This document shows positions 1-11,504 of a DNA stretch of 64,000 nucleotides, one piece after another. The position numbers and the translations under genes were made by a program. This DNA is from Atopsyche davidsoni (taxonomy: Eukaryota; Arthropoda; Insecta; Trichoptera; Hydrobiosidae), in the NCBI GenBank assembly GCA_022113835.1, contig JAILWY010000019.1:6224001-6288000 (forward strand), in the 5' to 3' direction. Each line of letters starts with the position of its first letter. The stretch's first letter is position 1. Below the pieces are notes generated by a model, which was not told the DNA's origin, searched no databases, and saw nothing but the letters and a program-made list of their open reading frames with translations.

Positions 1-1660
1 AAACAGCGATTTTAAAAATGTCAACTTCACAAATTAAAATTAAAATCATCTTTCATGCAGTAGAAAACTTTTTACGAATCCTGCTGCGCAGCATTTAGTT
101 TTTGTGTTTTTTTTTTTTTGTAATGGCGTCTGCGCAGTCGCACTTAGCACAGCGTCCCATGACAACTTTAAGGCTGTTCAAAATAAAAATAAAAGAAGCT
201 GCCTACTGTAATAATTGTATCTTTGTACTTCAAAAATAATTTACTATAAAATACGAACTACGATAGATTGTTCGTACAATTACTAAAAAATGTGATTTTT
301 TTAAATTATGTTATTTGAAATATATATGTTTTTTTATTAGTATTCTAAAAATTCTAATTTTGCCTTAGACTGAACTAAAATTATATTTAACAATAGCGCA
401 ATTTTTAAGCCTAATTATAATTTAAAATCCTTTAGGATATGACAGACGAGTCTATACTGGAAGATATGAAATCGATAAATTTATTTAAGTTTGATTTAAA
501 ATTGCTGGAAAGCCAATAGTAATACTTTTTTAAATATAGAATCCAGTTTTTTTTTATTTGGTGGCTGCTTTGTGCGAAGCGGGCAGTAATATATTGTCTG
601 GTGTTTCCGGCTGGCAACACTGGCTGCAAAACTGACAGATCGCGCGATGGCCGGCAGCGGAGACGGAGACGTGCACGTCAAGAATGCCAAGCTGCTAATC
701 GCGATCGAAATGCTCCAACCGAGAAGACGTCGCTCCCGTTTTATACCCCTAAGAGCGTCGTGTTTATACATAGCTCGTCAGCGGCAGGCATTGGGCGTAC
801 CGCTACCAAATTTTAATTAATGGAACAGGTATTTATTTTTTAATACTCCATTTTTTATAATAAAATAAAACGAAATAGTTTTGGAGACTACGTTAATTTC
901 ACTTGTAGCGAGAGCTCTTTCGCCGAATACGGCATCATCAAGTCTTGAAGATGCCGGCGATTTTATTTTATTATAGAAACCAAATGTCATAATATTTACA
1001 TCCTTCAAAATGTGTACTTTATATTTTCATGCTTGTTTGTTGGTGAAGCCCAGGAAATATCTTACAAAGAAGACCCCGTCTGATGTTCACGATTACGATT
1101 ATGAATACTTAAATGGCTGCGACAATTCAACTATTGTTGTGAAAGATTTATTGGCTTCAGTGATGCAACCCAGAAAATATCTGATGAAGGAAACTCCGTC
1201 TGACGTACAAGATCACAATGACGTTTTTTGAGAGTGTAAAAATATCATCTTGGCTCGAAGGGTAGCGTTCCGCTGCGACAGTTAAAATGTTGCTGTGAGA
1301 GATTATTGGCTTCAGTGATGCAACCCAGTAAATATTTGACGATGAAATTTCCATAAGATGTTCATGATTGTGATTATGTATACTTAAGAATGTTCGAATC
1401 GCTCCAACATTTAATCATTTTACCCAGTTTAAATGTTGCTGTGAAAAATCTTCTTGCTGTTTCAATGTGAATATTTCCTTTTTGTCTGAATAAAGCAAAT
1501 TTAAAAAAATGTATGGACTTTTTACTGTATATTTGTAGTGGGCATCAGTACAATTATAGAGCAGACGTTTCGGGCTGCCATATAATGAAATGCCTGCTGG
1601 TTTTTTTTACACACATTTTCCCTACCCAAACTCCTAATAACCAGCCAAAAAACACATGTA
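1..1660 (-). repeat. Repeat unit copy A (inverted copy)
   Basis: Reverse complement of 8613-10167 (copy C) and close to 6160-7830 (copy B). It begins at the window edge, so its true length is unknown. It contains the unit's degenerate 40-codon tandem repeat (about 1010-1470, three copies) and a damaged form of the central palindrome (about 870-970): one arm is complete, the other is reduced to a short stub before the TTTTATTTTATTATAG stretch. No gene function recognised. Confidence 0.8.
1010..1470 (+). repeat. Degenerate 120 bp (40-codon) tandem repeat inside copy A
   Basis: Blocks beginning CCCAG(A/G)AAATATCT recur at about 1049, 1169 and 1324. The first two are exactly 120 bp apart and stay in one reading frame, giving a peptide module with PRKYL, then TPSDVHDYDYEYL, then VKDLLASVM. 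The third block is out of frame or interrupted. The same array is read from the minus strand in copies B (about 6360-6810) and C (about 8805-9110, where one module is missing). It could be a decayed protein-coding repeat or a simple tandem duplication in a transposon. No known domain recognised. Confidence 0.55.
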
Positions 1661-1766
1661 CTACTGTACTCCTACTACTCCATAAGCTCTCTCCCAGGTG
1701 TACGCTTTGTATTGTATAGAATTATATTGTTCTTGAGTTGACAAGATCAATACCAAGGGAATGTAG
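1661..1766 (+). repeat. Short block joined to copy A in the opposite orientation
   Basis: Matches 5884-5989 and 8332-8437 in the same orientation, although the sequence just before it (copy A) is inverted relative to those units. The switch at about 1661 therefore marks an inversion or rearrangement breakpoint inside the repeat unit. Confidence 0.7.
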
Positions 1767-2228
1767 TTTCGCCAATGAATAAGATGTCACCAATTCGCCG
1801 CAGGTAGAGTGTGTGTTGTTGAAGATTCAGATGATGTGGTTGCAGGATTGATGTAAGGTTGAAAATCAGAAGGCTGGCGAAATATTTGCGTATTCGTAGT
1901 TTATTTAGTATAACTACACTTGTTAGAAATGTACGTGGTTACTAGTTCGATGCCGCGAGGTCTCTCTGGAGAGGCGCGGGGAAGCCGCTTATATAGGGTC
2001 CCGCTGCCTTTGTGGCTGGCGTAAACAGGAAGATTCCCACGTATCGGGGGTGTCTCATTGCGAGGACATCTCGCCTGAATACGATCGCCTTTGACTGACC
2101 GCTAATTACTAAGAGATTATGTTCTACTTTAATGGCAGCCTAATAAAATATTTAATGGATTAAGGATCGAATGTCACATTCCAACAGGCCGTAAGACACG
2201 TGTTCCGATGTAGGTACTAACCCCTACA
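1762..2228 (-). mobile_element. Probable LTR (3' LTR or solo LTR), minus strand
   Basis: On the minus strand the segment starts TGTAGGGGTTAG and ends CGAAACTACA, the TG...CA form expected of an LTR. Just upstream on that strand is a purine-rich tract (CTTGGAGGGGGCCCA), which looks like a polypurine tract. Inside there is a TATA-like CCTATATAAGCGG and later an AATAAA. No coding part of the element is attached, so class and family are unknown. A target duplication cannot be read because the far side does not match. Confidence 0.45.
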
Positions 2229-2295
2229 TGGGCCCCCTCCAAGTTGGTAAGTAATTATCAACGAAACTGTAAAAAGCCAAAATCATCCACCTCAG

Positions 2296-2547
2296 ATGAT
2301 GAAAAATATGACTCGCATCTCGAAGAGAGTAACCACGTCTTTGCATTCGATTTTAAAGAAAGATTTGCATTTAAAAGCGTATAAAATTCAATTGGTGCAA
2401 GAATTGAAGGATACGGACTACGCAAATCACTTGAATTTTGCGAACAAAATGCTGCGGCAATTCAACAACTTGCAATCTTCGTTCCAGATTAGAAGAGTGC
2501 CAGCAGCGTTTAGGGCTGTCGAAAACAAATCAAACAGTTGGTAAGCA
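2296..2547 (+). pseudogene. Transposase fragment, Tc1/mariner-like with DUF4817-type N-terminus
   Basis: A short frame contains KKDLHLKAYKIQLVQELK, which resembles the end of the helix-turn-helix region of insect transposases of the group usually flagged DUF4817. Only this piece is present: no catalytic DDE/D residues follow. The same family occurs as another scrap at 48035-48290. It is a dead fragment in an AT-rich stretch. Confidence 0.55.
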
Positions 2548-2754
2548 AAGACGTGATTTACGCAATCAAGCATGTTTCAACAAAAAAAATAATTTAGTAA
2601 TCAAAAAAAAAATGGTAATTAAAAAAAAGTATATTTAGTAATTAAACAGTAAGCGAAAATAATTACCAAATATATTCCAAATATATTCCAATAATTTTCC
2701 AAAAAATAATTCTTTCCAGAAAATCATATAAAAGCTAGTTCAAATAGCATCTTA

Positions 2755-3245
2755 TGGTGGCCTTTGATGGGTCAATTTTCATGTTTTTTGATAATTTTTT
2801 GCGAAAAATCTACTGCATCAATAGAAAAAAATTTAATGCTTAAAGTTAAATACGTTCTTTTTTCTAAAGACAAGACTTTTTTATCTCTTGTAAATTGACA
2901 CTTAATATGATAAATATGTGTTTTCCCGATTAAAGTTTAGGAATTTGGAGATTATTAAAAAGTTTGTTAAAAAAATTAATTGTTTTAATTTTTAAACTAA
3001 TCTCTTTACCATAGGTTTATTTGTAATCTTTTATTTCCAATTTAATAAAGGACACCTAAATGCTTAGTGTTCTAAATCCGTCGGTCATAATAATCTCCAA
3101 ATTGCTAAACATCAATTGGGAAAACACATATTTATCATATAAAAAAATAAATTTATAAGAAAAAAAAATTATCTTTAGAAAAAGGAATGCATGTAACTTT
3201 TGGGATTGAATTTTTTTCTATTGGTGCAGTATATTTTTCGTATTC
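2755..3245. mobile_element. Diverged foldback element
   Basis: Two arms of about 170-200 bp (near 2790-2960 and 3075-3240) are imperfect reverse complements, including the motif GCGAAAAATCTACTGCATCA and its counterpart, and CCAAATTGCTAAACA-like blocks. It is an older relative of the element at 4246-5090, with which it shares the order of motifs. No coding capacity. Confidence 0.6.
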
Positions 3246-3482
3246 GGGTAGAATAAGAAAAATAAACAACAGGGTAGCACCTGTTGTTCACAATTTTAGC
3301 TATAAATGTACATTTTAAAGTTGCTATCAAAAATAATTATTCGTTGCATATTTTCTTCAAATTGACGAAATTACCATAGTTTTATACTATTATTTACTAC
3401 TACTTATTATTTATTTAACATAAAAATATAAACGTAAGTATTTTTTGTGCATTTTTTGTGTATTATTGAATATGTCTAACTA

Positions 3483-4245
3483 GGTGTGCCACAAGTTTCT
3501 GGTTTTTCTTATGAATGAAAAGTGGATAATTTCAAAAAATATATAAAAAATGGTTTATTCAAAGTATCGTCCCTCGCTAGCTACACATTTTTGCCATGCC
3601 TCTGTCAGTACACGAATACCGTGACAATAAAACGACGCGTCGGACCGAAACCATTCATCCAACCAATTTTACACTTTTTCGAAATTGGCCAAGTGTAACC
3701 CAGCCAATCCATGCGCCATCGACCGAAACAAATAAAAATCGAAAGGGGCTAGGTCTGGTGAATACGTCGGGTGCAGTAGCAGATCCCATTTCAACGTTTT
3801 GATGGTGTCCTGTACGATGAAAGGCCTATGGTACGAAGCTTTGTCGTGCTGCAATGTCATTCGTTTGTGGGTCAAATTGATCAGTTGCCGATTGACAGTT
3901 TCGCCTGGTTTCAGAAGCTCATAGTACACGATTCCTTTCTGGTCCTACCAAACGCATAGTATAGCCTTCTTTCCGAAACGATTTGGCCATGCCATCGATG
4001 ATGATGCTTTGCCAGGTGAACGATTTTTGCGTTTAGGATTCTCGAAATAAATCTACTTCTCATCGCTAGTGACAATTCGATGCAAGAAACTCTTTCTTTC
4101 GTGCCGCAAAACCAAAATTTCGGAAGTGGTTCTTTGATTTTCCATCTGTCTCTCAGTCAACTCATGCGGCACACATTTTCCTTCCGTTTAATTTTTTTCC
4201 CGTGGTATGTGAACGTTTGAAAATACCTTGGCGAGACACGTTTAT
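3483..4245 (-). pseudogene. Mariner transposase (mauritiana type), C-terminal part, broken
   Basis: Read on the minus strand, this is a decayed mariner transposase close to the Mos1/mauritiana subfamily. Recognisable blocks are VPHELTERQM, KSFLHRIVTSDEK (first catalytic Asp region, followed by a stop), YYELLKPGETVN, and YSPDLAPFDFYLF (third catalytic region). There are stops and small deletions, and the second catalytic block (usually HDNA) is altered to HDKAS, so it cannot make active enzyme. The 3' end of the element is the TA at 3481-3482 followed by GGTGTGCCAC, a terminal inverted repeat. The N-terminal part lies beyond the foldback insertion at 4246-5090 and continues at 5091. Confidence 0.8.
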
Positions 4246-5090
4246 TGGCCTAGTCCACATAATCGAGTTTTTTTGATCATTTTCTAGTCCGTTTTGCGAA
4301 AAATCCACTGCACTAATCGAAAAAATTTAAATGCAAAAAGTTTGATACATTCCTTCTTCCTAATAAAATATATTTTTATTTCTTATAAATTTGCTATTAA
4401 TATGATAAAAAAAAAAAAATTCCGATTGAAGTGTAGGAATTTGGAAATTCATCTGGCCCATTTTACAAGAGTCCTAAACATTAAAAAGTTTTTTTTAAAA
4501 TTGAAATTAAAAGATTAAATATAAACTGGTTGGCACACCAGAGGGCAGTCCATTACCTGGCGAAACCTGTCATTTAATTAATTTAATTGTCACTTTATTT
4601 TGCTATATCGAATGTTGATTTTTTTACAGAGTATTACGAAAACTATAAATTATATTTATCTATTTTTTATTATTTAATTAACGTCCATTTTAAGGGTAAA
4701 ATAAAATCTTGAAGATGTTGAAAAATTGGATAAAATGACGACTTTTCAAATCCAAAGTTTGTTAAAGATTTTTTTTTTTTAATTTTTAAAACAATATGGC
4801 GCACATGGTTTATATTTAATCTTTTAATTTCAATTTAAAAAAAAACTTTTCAATGTTTAGGACTCTTGTAAAATGGGCCAGATGAATCTCCAAATTCCTG
4901 CACTTCAATCGGAATTTTTTTTTTTTATCATATTAATAGTAAATTTAAAGAAATAAAAATATATTTTATTAGGAAGAAGGAATGTATCAGACTTTTTGCA
5001 TTTAAATTTTTTCGATTAATGCAGTGGATTTTTCGCAAAACGGACTAGAAAATGATCAAAAAAACTCGATTATGTGGACTAGGCCCTTCC
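4246..5090. mobile_element. Foldback element with ~280 bp inverted arms, inserted in a mariner
   Basis: The ends are exact inverted copies: GGCCTAGTCCACATAATCGA on the left and its reverse complement at 5071-5090. The arms run about 4246-4523 and 4806-5090 and stay near-identical; the centre (about 4524-4805) is unique to the family. It has no coding capacity. It sits inside the mariner: the frame reading EDANL..LLDEDDTQTQ on one side continues as mariner sequence on the other. The centre plus right arm also occur alone at 24255-24795, and a diverged version lies at 2755-3245. No clear target duplication was found. Confidence 0.85.
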
Positions 5091-5158
5091 GCAAATTGAT
5101 GTTGTGTTTGCGTATCATCTTCATCCAACAACGCTTACAGATTGGCGTCCTCAGAAAT
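5091..5158 (-). pseudogene. Mariner transposase fragment, N-terminal side of the split copy
   Basis: On the minus strand this reads EDANL, stop, ALLDEDDTQTQHQFAE, matching the DNA-binding region of mauritiana-type mariners. It is the missing upstream part of the transposase at 3483-4245, separated by the foldback element. The start of the gene and the 5' terminal repeat are not recognisable beyond about 5158. Confidence 0.75.
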
Positions 5159-5853
5159 AGATATAATTTAACAAATTGTACGCAGGCGCGGAACTGTGCG
5201 TGGGGAGGTCGTTTTTCGTGACATTTCGCGCAAACATATTTATATGCGACCCGCGCTCTAGTACTAGTCGACCAAAGACGACTTAACATGCGACCCGCAA
5301 ACAATGTGTTAGTAAATAATATACAGAAATAAAATTGGTAAAATTATAACTATTATGTCAAAAGGGGCGTTTTGAATTTTTTTTCTTGTCAAGGGGGCGG
5401 TGGTCAATAAAAGGTTGAGTTACATAAAGAAAACTGTAATAACTAAGAGCTGGAGAAGAACCTGTGAAGATCTAAATTGTATATTTTGTTTTTAAGAACC
5501 ATTCAAAAGTGGGCAGCTTGAGGTTGTAACTCGTAAATTAATTATACAGTAATATTAAGACATTTGTTATATTGCATTAGAAATTGTTATGTTTCTTATT
5601 TGAATTCCTGTATTATTCTACCCTGTTCTTGCTGTCGGCCACTTCGAATTCCTGTAAGCTCAAGTTCATTACTAAGGTCTCTGCGTTTCCGTATAGAAAA
5701 ATGCTTTGGGAAGGGTAGCAAAAATTTGCCTACAGAGCTCTGAGGAGAGCGCTCTGAGTTTAGTCACACTATATCGTACACTGCATTTGTGTAAAGGACA
5801 ATTATATAACGAAAGTATACAGTACTATGCAGAATATACACAATATTTATTCC
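5159..5853. other. Interval without recognised gene
   Basis: No convincing coding sequence. A block at 5721-5780, ending TAGTCACACTATATCGTA, is inverted relative to 8113-8165, which lies between units B and C. This pairs the two unit boundaries. Confidence 0.6.
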
Positions 5854-8109
5854 CCATCATCAGGGCAGAGGAAACATGGTGTCCTACTGTACTCCTACTA
5901 CTCCATAAGCTCTCTCCCAGGTGATCGCTTTGTATTGTATAGAATTATATTGTTCTTGAGTTGACAAGATCAATACCAAGGGAATGTAGTATCTCATGTT
6001 TTAGCAATTAATATTATTGCCATGGATTTAATTTTGGCTGCAGTGAATTCTTTTTTTGTATTCGAAAAAAGCAATAATGAATTTTACAGTACTGTTTGCT
6101 TACATCTATCCCCTGATTCAGTGGGCAGGTCGTGGAGTTTACAATATATGGCTTAGGTGGTGGTGTACATGTGTCTTTCGGCTGGTTATTAGGAGTTTGG
6201 GTAGGGAAAGTGTGTGTAAAAAAAACCAGCAGGCATTTCATTATATAGCAGCCCGAAACGTCTGCTCTATAATTGTACTGATGCCCACTACAAATCTACA
6301 GTAAAAAGTCCATACATTTCTTTAAATTTACTTTATTCAGACAAAAAGGAAATATTCACATTTTTCAAGATTTTTCACAGCAACATTTAAACTGGGTAAA
6401 ATGATTAAATGTTGGAGCGATTCGAACATTCTTAAGTATACATAATTACAATCATGAACATCTAATGGAAATTTCATCGTCAAATATTTACTGGGTTGCA
6501 TCACTGAAGCCAATAATCTCTCACAGCAACATTTTAACTGTCGCAGCGGAACGCTACCCTTAGAGCCAGGATGATATTTTTACACTCTCAAAAAACGTCA
6601 TTGTGATCTTGTACGTCAGACGGAGTTTCCTTCATCAGATATTTTCTGGGTTGCATCACTGAAGCCAATAAATCTTTCACAGCAATAGTTGAATTGTCGC
6701 AGCCATTTAAGTATTCATAATCGTAATCGTGAACATCAGACGGGGTCTTCTTCGTAATATATTTCCTGGGCTTCACCAACAAACAAGCATGAAAATATAA
6801 TGTACACATTTTGAAGGATGTAAATATTATGACATTTGGGTTCTATAATAAAATAAAACCAAATGGTTTTGGAGACAACAATAATTTCACTTGTAGCGAG
6901 AGCTCTTTCGCCGGCATCTTCAAGACTTGATGATGCCGTATTCGGCGAAAGAGCTCTCGCTACAAGTGAAATTAACGTAGTCTCCAAAACCATTTCGTTT
7001 TATTTTATTATAAAAAATGGAGTATTAAAAAATAAATACCTGTTCCATTAATTAACATTTGGTATCGGTGCGCCCAATGGCTGCCGCTGACGAGCTATGT
7101 ATACACACGACGCTCTTAGGGGCATAAAACGGGAGCGACGTTGTCTCGGTTGGAGCAATTCAATCGCGATTAGCAGCTTGGCATTCTTGACGTGAACGTC
7201 TCCGTCTCCGCTGCCGGCCATCGCGCGATCTGTCAGTTTTGCAGCCAGTGCTGCCAGCCGGAAATACCAGACAATATATTACTGTCCACTTCGCACAAAG
7301 TAGCCACCAAATAAAAATAAAACTGGATTCTATATTTAAAAAAGTATTACTATTGGCTTTCCAGCAATTTTAAATCAAACTTAAATAAATTTATCGATTT
7401 TATATCTTCCAGTTTAGACTCGTCTGTCATATCCTAAAGGATTTAAAATTATAATTAGGCTTAAAAATTGCGCTATTGTTAAATATAATTTTAGTTCAGT
7501 CTATGGCCAAATTAGAATTTTTAGAATACCAATATAAAAACATATAAATTTCAAATAACATAATTTTAAAAAATCACATTTTTTAGTAAATGTACGAACA
7601 ATCTATAGTAGTTCGTGTTTTATATTAAATCATTTTTGATGTACAATAATACAATTATTACATACAGCATGCTGCATGCAGCTTCTTTTATTTTTATTTT
7701 GAACAGCCTTTAAGTTGTCATGGAAAGCTGTGCTAATGGCAACTTCGAAGCTGATCTGTAAAAAGTTTTCTACTGCATCATAGAAGATTTTTATTTTAAT
7801 TTCTGACGTTTACATTTTTAAAAGCGCTACTTTCACAAACACATGATTTCAAAATGTATTAATTAACAATTTACTGTGTACGAAAAATTCATTAGGCTTG
7901 CTCTTCAGGAATCACCGTAAAACACGACAACAGATGTCGCTAATGTAGTGTTCCATTTCATTTCAAAAAGTTATATTTTGAACCGAAATCATTCTTACAT
8001 TTGGACCATCAAATATTAAAAATTAGAAATAGAATACCGCTGTCCATCGGATTCTAGAGACGCTCAAACCAGGCATTCTCAACCTGTGGCCCGCGGGACA
8101 AACATTTTT
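5854..8109 (+). repeat. Repeat unit copy B
   Basis: About 2.26 kb unit that matches copy C (8301-10436) in direct orientation from CCATCATCAGGGCAGAGG to GGGACAAACATTTTT, and copy A in inverted orientation. It holds the 120 bp tandem repeat (minus-strand frame, about 6360-6810) and the full palindrome at 6841-7012. The last part carries the start of a hAT-like terminus (CAGGCATTCTCAACCTGTGG). No transposase or other gene seen. It could be a segmental duplication of a larger non-autonomous element. Confidence 0.8.
6841..7012. repeat. Palindrome (hairpin-forming) in unit B
   Basis: Two arms of roughly 84 bp meet near 6924. The left arm contains GTAGCGAGAGCTCTTTCGCC and the right arm its reverse complement, with further pairing through the CCAAAAC/GTTTTGG and ATAATAAAATAAAA blocks. 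A small asymmetry (GTATTCG, present in one arm only) lies near the centre. Confidence 0.85.
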
Positions 8110-8300
8110 GTTTTTACGATATAGTGTGACTAAACTCAGAGCTCTGTAGCCAAATTTTCGTTAATACCTCTCATTCCTGAACTCGAGGTAAGCTAATGTT
8201 AAAATAACAAAGATTGGTCTGAACACAACGAGTGATTTATAAGCAACTCATGTTAATGTGACTGTAATTTTAATGAAGTTGTAAGTATTTACATATGGCA

Positions 8301-10436
8301 CCATCATCAGGGCAGAGGAAACATGGTGTCCTACTGTACTCCTACTACTCCATAGGCTCTCTCCCAGGTGTTCGCTTTGTATTGTATAGAATTATATTGT
8401 TCTTGAGTTGACAAGATCAATACCAAGGGAATGTAGTATCTCATGTTTTAGCAATTAATATTATTGCCATGGATTTAATTTTGGCTGCAGTGAATTCTTT
8501 TATTGTATTCGAAAAAAGCAATAATGAATTTTACAGTACTGTTTGCTTACATCTATCCCCTGATTCAGTGGGCAGGTCGTGGGGTTTACAATATATGGCT
8601 TAGGTGGTGGTGTACATGTGTTTTTTGGCTGGTTATTAGGAGTTTGGGTAGGGAAAATGTGTGTAAAAAAAACCAGCAGGCATTTCATTATATGGCAGCC
8701 CGAAACGTCTGCTCTATAATTGTACTGATGCCCACTACAAATATACAGTAAAAAGTCCATACATTTCTTTAAATTTGCTTTATTCAGACAAAAAGGAAAT
8801 ATTCACATTGAAACAGCAAGAAGATTTTTCACAGCAACATTTAAACTGGGTAAAATGATTAAATGTTGGAGCGATTCGAACATTCTTAAGTATACATAAT
8901 TACAATCATGAACATCTAATGGAAATTTCATCGTCAAATATTTTCTGGGTTGCATCACTGAAGCCAATAAATCTTTCACAGCAATAGTTGAATTATCGCA
9001 GCCATTTAAGTATTCATAATCGTAATCGTGAACATCAGACGGGGTCTTCTTTGTAAGATATTTCCTGGGCTTCACCAACAAACAAGCATGAAAATATAAT
9101 GTACACATTTTGAAGGATGTAAATATTATGACATTTGGTTTCTATAATAAAATAAAACCAAATGGTTTTGGAGACAACAATAATTTCACATGTAGCGAGA
9201 GCTCTTTCGCCGGCATCTTCAAGACTTGATGATGCCGTATTCGGCGAAAGAGCTCTCGCTACAAGTGAAATTAACGTAGTCTCCAAAACTATTTCGTTTT
9301 ATTTTATTATAAAAAATGGAGTATTAAAAAATAAATACCAGTTCCATTAATTAACATTTGGTATCGGTGCGCCCAATGCCTGCCGCTGACGAGCTATGTA
9401 TAAACACGACGCTCTTAGGGACATCCAACCGGTGTAAGGTCTTTTCGGGCGGAGCTTCTCGAGCGCGATCAGCAGCTTGGCATTTCTCACGCGAACTTCT
9501 CCGTCTCCGCTGCCCGCCATCATGTGAACTTTCAGTTTTGCAGCCAGTGTTGCCAGCCGGAAACGCCAGACAATATATTACTGTCCGCTTCGCACAAAGT
9601 AGCCACCAAATAAAAATAATACCAAATTCTATATTTAAAAAAGTATTGCTATTGGCTTTCCAGCAATTTTAAATCAAACTTAAATAAATTTATCGATTTC
9701 ATATCTTCCAGTATAGACTCGTCTGTCATATCCTAAAGGATTTTAAATTATAATTAGGCTTAAAAATTACGCTTTTATTAAATATAATTTTTGTTCAGTC
9801 TATGGCCAAATGAGAATTTTTAGAATACCAATAAAAAACATATAAATTTCATATAACATAAATAAATAAAATCACATTTTTTAGTAATTGTACGAACAAT
9901 CTATCGTAGTTCGTAGTTTATAGTAAATTATTTTTGAAGTACAAAGATACAATTATTACAGTAGGCAGCTTCTTTTATTTTTATTTTGAACAGCCTTAAA
10001 GTTGTCATGGGACGCTGTGCTAAGTGCGACTGCGCAGACGCCATTACAAAAAAAAAAAAACACAAAAACTAAATGCTGCGCAGCAGGATTCGTAAAAAGT
10101 TTTCTACTGCATGAAAGATGATTTTAATTTTAATTTGTGAAGTTGACATTTTTAAAATCGCTGTTTTTACAACCACATGATTCCAAAACTTATTAATTAA
10201 CAATTTACAAAAAATTCCTTAGGCTCGCTCTTCAGGAATCACCGTAAAACACGACAACAGATGTCGCTAATGCAGTGTTCCATTTCATTTCAAAAAGTTA
10301 TATTTTGAACCGAAATCATTCTTACATTTGGACCATCAAATATTAAAAATTAGAAATAGAATGCCGCTGTCCATCGGATTCTAGAGACGCTCAAACCAGG
10401 CATTCTCAACCTGTGGCCCGCGGGACAAACATTTTT
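8301..10436 (+). repeat. Repeat unit copy C (tandem to B)
   Basis: About 2.14 kb direct repeat of unit B, separated from it by about 190 bp. It has one fewer 120 bp module than A and B (minus-strand frame 8803-9108) and an intact palindrome. The segment near 9420-9470 differs strongly from B and A, suggesting local replacement or faster change. The end at 10436 is where similarity to B stops. Confidence 0.8.
9133..9312. repeat. Palindrome (hairpin-forming) in unit C
   Basis: Same structure as 6841-7012, with only a few substitutions (for example ACATGTAGC instead of ACTTGTAGC in the left arm). Arms are complete. Confidence 0.85.
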
Positions 10437-10565
10437 ATTCCAAAATTAAATATGCAAAAAATATATAGAGAATTTGGCGTTCTGATTTTCACTTTTATGA
10501 TGTATTGAGAGTAAAACGTAGCAGTATTAAACCCTAAAGTAAACTATTGATAATTAACTTAATTG

Positions 10566-10757
10566 ACGGGAACAAGGGTTAGTACACCGGTCATGTAAGC
10601 CAGGGGATGTGGGTTCAAATCCCACACAAATCACGATGATATTTTTCTGAGAGTTTCTTTAAATCATCTTCTATATATGAACTAATGTGCCTAATCTTAT
10701 TAGTAATAATATAATAAACCCCTAATGGGTAATAAATACGCATCTGATTGACGTTTA
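10566..10757 (+). mobile_element. tRNA-derived SINE, family 1
   Basis: The head contains a pol III B box GGTTCAAATCC within ATGTGGGTTCAAATCCCACA, preceded by a degenerate A-box area (GGTTAGTACACCGG). The body (CACGATGATATTTTTCTGAG, then ATGAACTAATGTGCCTAATC) and tail are shared with 22262-22392, 23310-23462, 37838-38000 and 54975-55172. Confidence 0.75.
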
Positions 10758-10867
10758 ATAAAAAAATCGACGTATGTATTTATAGTATAGTCAATAACAT
10801 TAAAAGTATTCATTTATCCCAGCAAGACTGGGAGCTGGATTCGTACTTACATAAAATCTTGCTATTA

Positions 10868-11179
10868 CAGTAAAACCTCGATATAACGGACCCAAGTTTA
10901 ACGTACTTCGGATATAACGGACAAAAATCTGTATTTTTTTCGTAATTATCGAGAGTTGATTATATAAAAAAACAGCAAAGTTGATACCTTTTTAGTAGGA
11001 AGATAATTAAATACAATTTTGTGTGTGTTTTGTATTTTTTATTTATATCTAAATACATACAGTGTATTATCAATAAAAAAGTATTTTGATTTATTTTAAA
11101 CCGATTTTTATGTAACGAACTTTCGGCTTTAACGGACACCCTCTCCCCCCTTTTGGTCCGCTATATCGAGGTTTTACTG
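10868..11179. mobile_element. Pogo/Tc1-like MITE with TA target duplication
   Basis: Terminal inverted repeats CAGTAAAACCTCGATATAAC (left) and the matching ATATCGAGGTTTTACTG (right) are flanked by TA on both sides. This terminus type is typical of pogo/Tigger-like elements. At 312 bp it has no transposase. A partial copy of the same terminus (GGTTTTACTGTATAC) lies inside the element at 61229-61845. Confidence 0.8.
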
Positions 11180-11242
11180 TATTTATTTTTTTCTAGCAAA
11201 AACAAAGGTTGATGAATTCTGCATATGTACAACACTCTAATC

Positions 11243-11438
11243 CAGTGGTCCCCAACCCTGTGCTCGCGGGCACCATGGCGTCCGCCGACGATTTTACGTG
11301 TGTCCGCCGCTGTGCGACCACGATAAAAAATTATTTGAATAAATTATATTATATATTATTATATAATATTTTTTGTGCCCGCCGCCCGACCGGCATTCTA
11401 GAATGTGCTCTTGGGTGCAAAAAGGTCGAGGACCTCTG
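11243..11438. mobile_element. hAT-like MITE (196 bp)
   Basis: Ends CAGTGGTCCCCAACC and GGTCGAGGACCTCTG form a terminal inverted repeat of the hAT kind. They are flanked by an 8 bp near-duplication (CTCTAATC at 11235-11242, CTCTAAAC at 11439-11446). Internal sequence is GC-rich relative to the surroundings and non-coding. Confidence 0.7.
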
Positions 11439-11504
11439 CTCTAAACAATATAATTATCATCTCATGAACGATTCGACTTCTTGCTCAAATGTGACTCCAG
11501 CGCT

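Noticed and set aside
4526..4545. GGTTGGCACACCAG read as a second mariner terminal repeat
   Set aside because: It lies inside the loop of the foldback element, not at the end of the mariner, and is better explained as a chance short palindrome.
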